64,000 nt of DNA from Arthonia radiata (Eukaryota; Ascomycota; Arthoniomycetes; Arthoniales; Arthoniaceae). Position numbers and translations under genes: made by a program. The stretch covers positions 1,442,097 through 1,506,096 of the forward strand of contig PSQN01000002.1 of assembly GCA_002989075.1 (NCBI GenBank), written 5' to 3'. The stretch's first letter is position 1. Every line of letters starts with the position of its first letter. Of the stretch, positions 57,585 to 64,000 are shown piece after piece. The notes under the pieces were generated by a model. That model had not been told where the DNA came from, ran no database searches, and was given only the letters and a program-made list of their open reading frames with translations.

Positions 57585-58181
57585 CATCAAAATTGTCAGA
57601 TACCCCTATTTGTATTCACGATATCACGAATCATATGTTGTTCACCAGGAAAACTTGCAACGCTGGAATTTCCAGATGCGGATTCAAATCCATCCACTGA
57701 CGACAGGGGTCGGTGTCCTGCAGAGCAATACTCAACGTGTCGTATGACACTCTTCTCAATGCTGTTCATCTGGATAAGCTATTCGGTGGTCAAAAGTGCT
57801 CCCTTCGACTAAGGAGACACTGCACGAAGGCTATACATAAGGCTACCAGATGACTGACTGACGCAGCGATCTATACTGCGGGACTTGTCGATAACAAGAT
57901 CAATTTGTGACTGCTATCATCGGACAAAATGGTAGGCGTTGAGGTGAAACCAAGCACTGACGCTAGTCGTCTCTGCCGCGCCATAGCGGGACGGCCCGCT
58001 CTCCTAACTTGGCATGCCAACTGCCGAAAATAGCATAGTCATCTTATTCAGACGGCAGCGCTGACGAAATGATCCTTCAGGCGGCCGCTTTTCATATTTT
58101 TTTCGCAAAAGGCCAGCAGCTTGCCAGAAAAGCAGTGGGCGCTCCTCCTCTCAATACGCACTGGGTGTTAAATTTTGGACA
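57585..58181. other. intergenic; promoter of the transcription-factor gene
   Basis: About 600 bp between the resolvase stop and the regulator start. No gene or repeat recognised. Confidence 0.5.
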
Positions 58182-61100
58182 ATGTCCGACGATGTGAAAC
58201 GGGCGCAGGCCTCGCCAGCGCAAGAACCACCTCAAGAGACACCGAGGTCTGGTTCTGGCCAGTCTGATCAGACTAGTCCCAGGCGCAGAGAAGCAGTGCA
58301 CGCAATAGCATGTACGACATGTAGTACACGTAAAGTAGGTAGCAGATTGTGACTCCAGACGCCGGCGGCAATCGCGATAGCGGAGTATCCGAGGTCCGGA
58401 AGGCTCGGCTTCGGCTGCACTGTTTATACGCGTGCCAGAAATAACACATCAGCTTACTCGATGCTTACAAGGTCAAGTGCGATCGATTGGATCCCTCATG
58501 CACGAATTGTATGTTGTTGACGTCATAAACAGTGTTACAGATGTGGTCTAATCGAGTCCAGGCGGCAAGAACAACCTAACCTGCGAGTATCGCGCACCGC
58601 TACCTCGAGGTCCGCGTAAACGCAAGTATGGTCCTGATGAGGATTTGCATGCGCGATTGGAGCATTACGAGGTAAGCTTGTGGCGTCCGCAACCAATGCC
58701 AATATTCTTTGTGTTCCCACTTAACGCAGCAAGCCAAGCTAATTGCATGCTGGCTTTGCTAACCACGGATTTTAGGAGCTCTTGAGAAGCTGCGGCATTC
58801 CTCATCCAGCTCACACCACCGTCGGGGAGAAGACCACACTTCCGGTCCGGGACTCTGCGCCGCCCATTAGGGCGGTGCCACGGATCGACGGAGAAATAGT
58901 CACTTTGGAGCAGGGAAAGCCCAGATACATTGAGAAGTGCGCCCGCTTGCCCATTGAATCGTCTCAAAGACTAACAAACGTCCAGCAAGCTATGGCATTC
59001 TGTTGCAGAAGAGGTGCGCAGCCTTTCCTTGTCATCTGTTGAGTGAAACACTAAAGAAACGCAGATACCGCATGATCAAGATGACGACAACGAAGAAGAA
59101 GAGGAACATCCATTCCAGCCCATCAGTAAGTCTCAGAGCAGCCACAGATTTTGTTCTGATACTTTGAAAGCAACGCTTGGCAGCCAGCGCACCGGCGTCG
59201 CCTCAAAGCACCTTGTTTGAAACATTGCTATTCTTCAGAGGCAGCTGTACTGACGCTCTCTTTCTAGGTAAGCCTTAGAGCAGCCACACCCCCGGTTCTT
59301 CGGCCATAAAACCATCATCGGGCAGCTAGCGTGCCGGCGTTGTACTGAAAACCTCGTTTAAAATCGATGAGTATAGAAGGGGCTGTGCTGACATCTCATT
59401 TCTAGGCCTGACACCTGGATCCGCAACTACATCTCAAACTCCCAGCAGCTGGCATAGTGGGCTATTGCTCGGCAATCTATCAGGTAATTCACCTGGCCAA
59501 CATTGGAACTCGCAGCCTCAACATCTCTCTTTTGAGCACACAATGGCTTTACTGGACGTCTTTTGCGCGAATGTCGATCCGCTGACGAAGCTCGTCCACA
59601 TGCCTACTTTTGCAGCCAAAGTTGAAGCGGCGGCCACCAATCCAAGCGCTTCAAACCGGAAATTTGACGCTCTGCTGTTCTCGGTGCTGTTCATCTCTGC
59701 GACTACGATATCGAATCAGGAATGTGATGAGGCTTTTGGTGTGACAAGGTCAAGTTTGTTGGACAACTTGCAAGACATTGCTTCTCGTGCTTTGGTCGCT
59801 GCGGACTTTTTGAGGTCAAACGACATGGAGGTGCTGCAAGGCTTCTCATTGTACTTGGGTGAGTTCAAAGCCCTCACACAATCTCCTGCGATGAGTTTAA
59901 GCACTACTACGATGGATACTCGAGCTCAGAAATATCCCATTGCTCCTAGTTTGTAGAGGCGCTCGAACTGTTGTTTGGACTGTGCTGACCTTTCAATCAC
60001 AGTATGTCCGCATTCCAGTGTCTACTGCTGAGCAAGTGTGCCCTTTTCAGACTGCGTTTTACTGACAAATGATCCAATTCACAGCTAGCCATGCGCGAAC
60101 GTCTCGATCTTAGAACAACTTGGATGCTCAGTGGTACTGCTATCCGCATAGCAATGGGCATGGGCCTCCACCGTGGCGGAGCCTTCGAACACCACTTCTC
60201 GCCTTTCGAGACTCAGTACCGCCGTCGCTTATGGTGGCAGATCGCCGTCATCGACGCACGCGTGGGCGAGTTAGCTGGCTTCGGCGCATCCCCTGTCGCC
60301 TTCGACTCGGACACCGACTCCCCTTTGAACTACAACGACGCTGATCTCCATCCAGATATGAAGGAGCTACCGCCGTCACGGGAGGGTGCTACAGACATGT
60401 TGTTCGTGACGTGCCGTTGCAAATTCCGCGAAGCCGGTCGAAGTAAGGGTATTGGCGCCATGTTCATGGGTGTGAGCAGGTTCAATATGAAGCTGCCTGA
60501 GCGTGAGCGTCGCATTGAAGAGATGGAAAAGATGTTCGAGAATCAGATCTTGAGATATTGTGATCCGTTGGAGCCACTGCATGTGCTTGTATCGGGTAAG
60601 TCTGACCTTGTTGTCGTTCATCTGATGCAGCAGCGGTCAGCTGTTATTACGTCCTATTGTGTCGAGTAAAGCGACTTGCACGGACCTAGCCGTGCTTAAC
60701 AGCTCACTTTTGCGTCTATCGTCGTCATTCACTGACAATGAAAATAGCTATGGCACGTGTCGTCTGCCACCGCCTCCGCCTGAAAGCCTACCACCCCCAA
60801 GTCAACAAAGGTAAGCATCCACCACACATACCACCATCTATCTCTTACATATACTGATAATTCACCCCAGACGAAGGTGCCGAGCCCCTCACGCAAAAAG
60901 AAGAAGACACCTGCTTCCACGCGGCCGTCAAATCCCTCGAATATGACAACCTGCTCTTCGGCTCCCCCAGCGTCCAGGGCTTCCTCTGGCACGTCCGCTC
61001 CCATTACCAATGGGTAAGTCTTACAGCCTCCGCACACTCCGTTCTGGTACCTGGCAACTCTTGCCAGGCAGCCAGCGCGCCGGCGTTGTCTTGACATACT

Positions 61101-61904
61101 GTGTTTAGAACAATGAATAAACTTCAGAAGGTGCTCTGCTGACATCCCGTTTGTAGGACGCCCTCATCTACGTGCTCACGGAGCTCAAACGCCGCGGCCA
61201 CAATGCCGAGACCGCCCGCGCCTGGAAACACGTCGAAGCGTCTTTCAACTATCACCCGGAGTTCATCACCGAGACGCGGAAGCCGCTCCACGCGGCCGTG
61301 TCTAGTCTATGCCTGAAAGCGTGGGCGGCCCGCGAGGAAGCGCAAACGGCGGTAAGTCCTAGAGCTTCTACACCTTTAATTATATATCTCTTTACAATCC
61401 ATTCAGCGGCCTTTCTACCGGCATTGCTCTAGAACATTTGACTCGGCTGCAGTTATAGCTGGTATAGATGCTGTACAGAATCATCAGCACCAAAGTATGC
61501 ACAATATCTATTGAACCGCCTCAAACCCACCGTCCGGCAACAAACGCGCCGGCGTCGTCTCACAATCCTTTGATCGAACCAGACTCCAGAAGCGGCTGTG
61601 CTGACTCTATCTCCAGGCCAGTGCCACGCACACGCACCCGCCCGCGCCAAAGTTCATCGACGCGATCCGGGAGAAGCAGGCGAAGCGCAAGATGCCGAGT
61701 CCGGCCGCGCAGCCGCTGGAGCACAAGAACACCGCGTTTATGAACCAGCCTGATTTCGCGGCGTTTGCGAACGCGAGTTTGGATCCGACGTTTTTTGCGG
61801 ATGGGACGGCGGGGTGGGGCGAGCAGATGGATTGGAGCCTGTGGAATGATACGTTGCAGTTTCATGAGCCTACTGTGATGCAGGGGTTGCCGTGGTTGAA
61901 GTAG
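58182..61904 (+). CDS. Zn2Cys6 fungal transcription factor with fungal-trans (MHR) domain
   Basis: Nuclear DNA-binding regulator. Twelve exons fit in frame: 58182-58334, 58472-58508, 58562-58671, 58776-58936, 58986-59013, 59065-59125, 59406-59857, 60085-60595, 60748-60810, 60871-61013, 61157-61351 and 61617-61904; about 733 residues. The zinc cluster is assembled across exons 1-3: CTTCSTRKVKC then DRLDPSCTNC and GKNNLTC, a perfect C-x2-C-x6-C-x6-C-x2-C-x6-C, followed by a basic linker RGPRKRK. Later YIENKLWHSVAEE and, in the MHR domain, LYLLAMRERLDLRTTWMLSG, GLHRGGAF, RRRLWWQIAVIDARVGELAG. The gene is unusually rich in introns, several 137-280 bp long while neighbours have 47-60 bp; at least four are introner-like. 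Its targets are unknown; no cluster partners adjoin. Confidence 0.85.
59126..59267 (+). mobile_element. introner-like intron, first of a head-to-tail pair
   Basis: 142 bp, GTAAGT..CTAG. Core GCAGCCAGCGCACCGGCGTC at about 59180 and 3' end CTGTACTGAC (branch site) + TTTCTAG match the other copies. It is followed with no gap by the second copy. Confidence 0.75.
59268..59405 (+). mobile_element. introner-like intron, second of the pair
   Basis: 138 bp, GTAAGC..CTAG, with the core GCAGCTAGCGTGCCGGCGTT and 3' GGCTGTGCTGACATCTCATT + TCTAG. Removing the first copy leaves a complete donor next to exon 6, so the two can be spliced in steps or as one 280-nt intron. Confidence 0.75.
59858..60084 (+). 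other. probable [D1,2] spliceosomal twin intron (stwintron)
   Basis: An internal intron 59859-60002 (GTGAGT..CACAG, 144 bp, ending GGACTGTGCTGACC + TTTCAATCACAG like an introner copy) separates the first and second base of the outer donor. After its removal G59858 joins TATGTCC to make GTATGT, and the outer intron ends CACAG at 60084. The resulting protein reads FSLYLLAMRERLDLRTT, the expected MHR sequence. A single intron 59859-60088 is a possible alternative and also keeps the frame (one residue fewer). Confidence 0.55.
61014..61156 (+). mobile_element. introner-like intron
   Basis: 143 bp, GTAAGT..GTAG. Core GCAGCCAGCGCGCCGGCGTT (about 61070) and 3' TGCTCTGCTGACATCCCGTT + TGTAG match the pair at 59126-59405. 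Confidence 0.75.
61352..61616 (+). mobile_element. compound introner-like intron
   Basis: 265 bp, GTAAGT..CCAG. Its last 110 bases carry the core ACGCGCCGGCGTCGTCTCAC and the 3' end CGGCTGTGCTGACTCTATCT + CCAG. The first half contains a second intron-sized piece ending near GTTATAG (61458), so it may be two introns run together. Confidence 0.6.
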
Positions 61905-61956
61905 GGGTTGATGGGGAAGAGGGGGTGATGAGGGCGTGTTGGATGGGTGGGTGGGT

Positions 61957-62125
61957 GAGGTGAGTTGGAAGCGGAAGAGCAGGCGCACATTCCGTCAGGC
62001 GGCTTTGGGGTTTTCGTTGGGTAGCTGGTGTGCCGGCGCGGTCTCATGATGCTTTGTTTGAACCGAAGCTTCAGCACGGGCTGTGCTGATGTTTTGTTTG
62101 TGATCGGTGGGAGAGGTGAGTTGGA
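61957..62125 (+). mobile_element. introner-like copy outside the coding sequence, with 13-bp direct repeats
   Basis: Core GTAGCTGGTGTGCCGGCGCG and 3' GGGCTGTGCTGATG + TTTTGTTTGTG match the introner copies. The 13-mer GAGGTGAGTTGGA stands at 61957-61969 and again at 62113-62125, bracketing it. It could be a 3' UTR intron of the regulator or an insertion with a target duplication. Confidence 0.55.
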
Positions 62126-62605
62126 TTGCAGGGATGTGGTTTGGTTCGTGTAGATACTGTCGAGACTCTCAGCTTGGAATTGCGGGCTTATTCATCTCTA
62201 TATGCTTTTATGACAGTGTTGGCATGTGCGTTGCTCGTACAGATATGGTGGCGAAGAACGTGGTCGATAGCGTGCGTGCGACGAAGACTTTTAACGAGAC
62301 GGTCCCCGCGTCCTCTGCCTTTCTGGCGGCCTGCATCCCATGCTCCTCGCGAGACAACGATATCTCACCAGCGATTTTCGAAATGCTCTCGGTCTCTGGA
62401 GCTCAGGTGTCAAGATCCCAATTGCTCCTCGCAAACCTCATGCGTACCCATCGAGAATAACTTGGAGCAAAACTCTCACACGGGTTTTCAAGAAGCTTCA
62501 GTCTGGACTCCAATGAAGCTCGTAGTGTTCGGAGACGATGAGCAGTGTACGGTATCACAGCGACCTCAAGCGCCACAGCATCCGCAGGTTCCGCTGCGTT
62601 TTTAA

Positions 62606-62705
62606 TGAGCAATTCTCAATACTGAAGCGATGGCGTCGCCTCGGAACCACTTCTCCAGGGCATCGACAGTTCTCAAAGAAAGCTGTGCTGATGACTTGAA
62701 TACAG
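62606..62705 (+). mobile_element. introner-like fragment
   Basis: GGCGTCGCCTC is identical to the core of copy 59126-59267, and the 3' end AAGCTGTGCTGATGACTTGA + ATACAG has the shared branch site and an AG. No flanking exon is evident. Confidence 0.5.
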
Positions 62706-64000
62706 CTTTTGGGCAAGCAGTGTGCTGTGATAGCTGAACGAAATTTATTCGGAGTATCTGGCTTCATGGACTTGCTTTGCCTAGCTTTAGTGATCGCAAA
62801 ATCTATCAACGGTGATGGCGCATCCCGCAATATGCGCATTTGTTACGCGGCGAATGGGTAGAAGACAGCTGCCTTTTACTCACTCGTCGCAGCTAGGCAC
62901 AAGGCTCCGCTGACAGCAACGTCTGTGATCCGCTGACAAGTGGGGTGAAGTTATCACTTCATCGCAAACATTCAGGGAGACACATGACTGACCTGCGTTG
63001 GCTATCAGCCAGCGGCCCAGCATTACATACATTGGCACTCGTTATAGCATTTTATCACTCCTTGCAGGCGGGTTATCAGGTGATGTCAGCGGCAATCGCG
63101 GGTTAGGCGGAAACGCGGCAGACGCAACACTGCCAATTAAAAGTGATGTTATAGCGGTGGTCACGTCTACTCACCTGCTCGCATGCGTCCAGGAAGCAGG
63201 ATCGTCCCTCGCTATAAGCGTGTTTAGTGATCCGAACCAGACTGATCCGGTAGAGTGCAACAGATGGTAAGAAAGGTGAGCACAACGGCTGATGCGTTAG
63301 CGAAGCGAGAGTGACCCGCCTTTGACGCAAGCAACAGCTGCCGACGCAGGATTCAAGCCCTCGCCATCGCAGATGGATTCATTCGCCTTCACGTAGACGC
63401 CGTGGAGGTGCTTCTCGTGGTCCATTGCACGACTGTGCGAGCCGTTTCTGTGCTTTTGGGCACCTTTTCCCAAACAGGTCCTGATGTCAAGACCAGCTTG
63501 TTTTCGCAGATAGATCTACCCCATGCTGTTTCTGACCAGCATTCGCGCCTGGTGGAGTCTGCTTCAGGAACTGTGTTCAAACTTGGATTTTCTGGACACT
63601 GTTATGCGGGTGAGTAACAGTGCTGCACGGACGCACTTGAGTAGCCGTGACCATGGTGAACCTGCGAGCACGTTTGTCAGTGCGTGAAGAAAACATGTAT
63701 CAGATTCTCATGCAAAACGTGTGTCGTCGAATGAACACATCGCTGTAGATTTCGCGCTCAAATGTGAAACACATCTCTCGCCGAGGCCTCAAGGTCCGCC
63801 AGCTAACAAAAACATCAGCGGGGTTTGCCTATGGATCATGACAGATCACCGATCGAGCATGTTCATGCCAGCTGGAAATCGAAGTCTAGACTGGTCTCAA
63901 GGGTTGTTGTAAGATGGCCTTTGCTGCTCATGTCATATAAAAGTCTTAGAACAATGACTCTTGATGAGATGACAATCAAGGCCCGCATCATTATCAATTG

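Larger units (their letters stand above)
61905..64000. other. right edge, no convincing gene
   Basis: Apart from the two introner-like copies, frames at 62107-62605, 62998-63270 and 63402-63617 carry no motif and their codon use is unremarkable. No RNA gene, repeat array or element was recognised. Confidence 0.55.

Noticed and set aside
62107-62605. Two overlapping frames downstream of the transcription factor
   Set aside because: No motif; one runs through an introner-like region and neither has codon bias like the neighbours.
63330-63380. T-arm-like GGATTCAAGCCC resembling a tRNA B box
   Set aside because: No matching stems, no A box or acceptor stem around it, so no tRNA can be folded.

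Overview
The window looks like nuclear DNA of a filamentous ascomycete, probably a dothideomycete (inference). The genes have short introns of about 47-60 bp with GT..AG borders and CTGAC/CTAAC-type branch sites. A fungal Zn2Cys6 regulator and a fungal-type rhodopsin-domain protein are present. A 29-kb AT-rich block carries the CpA-to-TpA wear typical of repeat-induced point mutation (RIP). One gene has long, mutually similar introns that resemble the introner-like elements described from Dothideomycetes.

Layout. 1-9.1 kb is a gene-containing left arm: the N-terminus of an unidentified gene running off the edge, an APC-type amino-acid/choline permease, a fungal rhodopsin-domain membrane protein, a very small ORF, an AsaB/CmcJ-like hydroxylase-desaturase, and a GNAT acetyltransferase. 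About 9.3-38.7 kb is a gene-free, RIP-worn repeat compartment. It holds two related Ty3/Gypsy chromovirus fossils (9588-16931 and 20061-26974), one Ty1/Copia fossil (29184-34511, minus strand) and three solo LTRs of that Copia family, one of them nested in a Gypsy copy. It also holds a 489-bp MITE-like element, short tandem repeats, and long anonymous AT-rich stretches. About 38.7-61.9 kb is a gene-dense right arm: an orphan nuclear-looking protein, an AT-hook/coiled-coil protein, a short-chain dehydrogenase, a PDK1/Pkh kinase, an unknown disordered protein with a GC-AG intron, a dynactin Arp10/11-like actin-related protein, a GEN1/Yen1 Holliday-junction resolvase carrying a PIP-box-like motif, and a 12-exon Zn2Cys6 transcription factor. 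61.9-64 kb shows no convincing gene but holds two further introner-like fragments.

How the genes fit together. The right-arm genes are mostly housekeeping or regulatory (kinase signalling, dynein-dynactin transport, DNA repair) and share no evident pathway. The left arm (permease, AsaB-like oxygenase, acetyltransferase, membrane sensor-like protein) has a secondary-metabolism or nutrient-use flavour, but no core synthase is visible, so a cluster is not claimed.

Most notable observation. The Zn2Cys6 gene contains several introns of about 140 bp with a shared core and a shared 3' end. Two sit head-to-tail with no exon between them (59126-59405). Another intron reads as a [D1,2] spliceosomal twin intron, an intron inside the donor of a second intron (59858-60084). 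Related copies lie just downstream of the gene. Intron coordinates were derived by hand from splice motifs and reading-frame continuity; all family assignments come from motif recognition without database searches.
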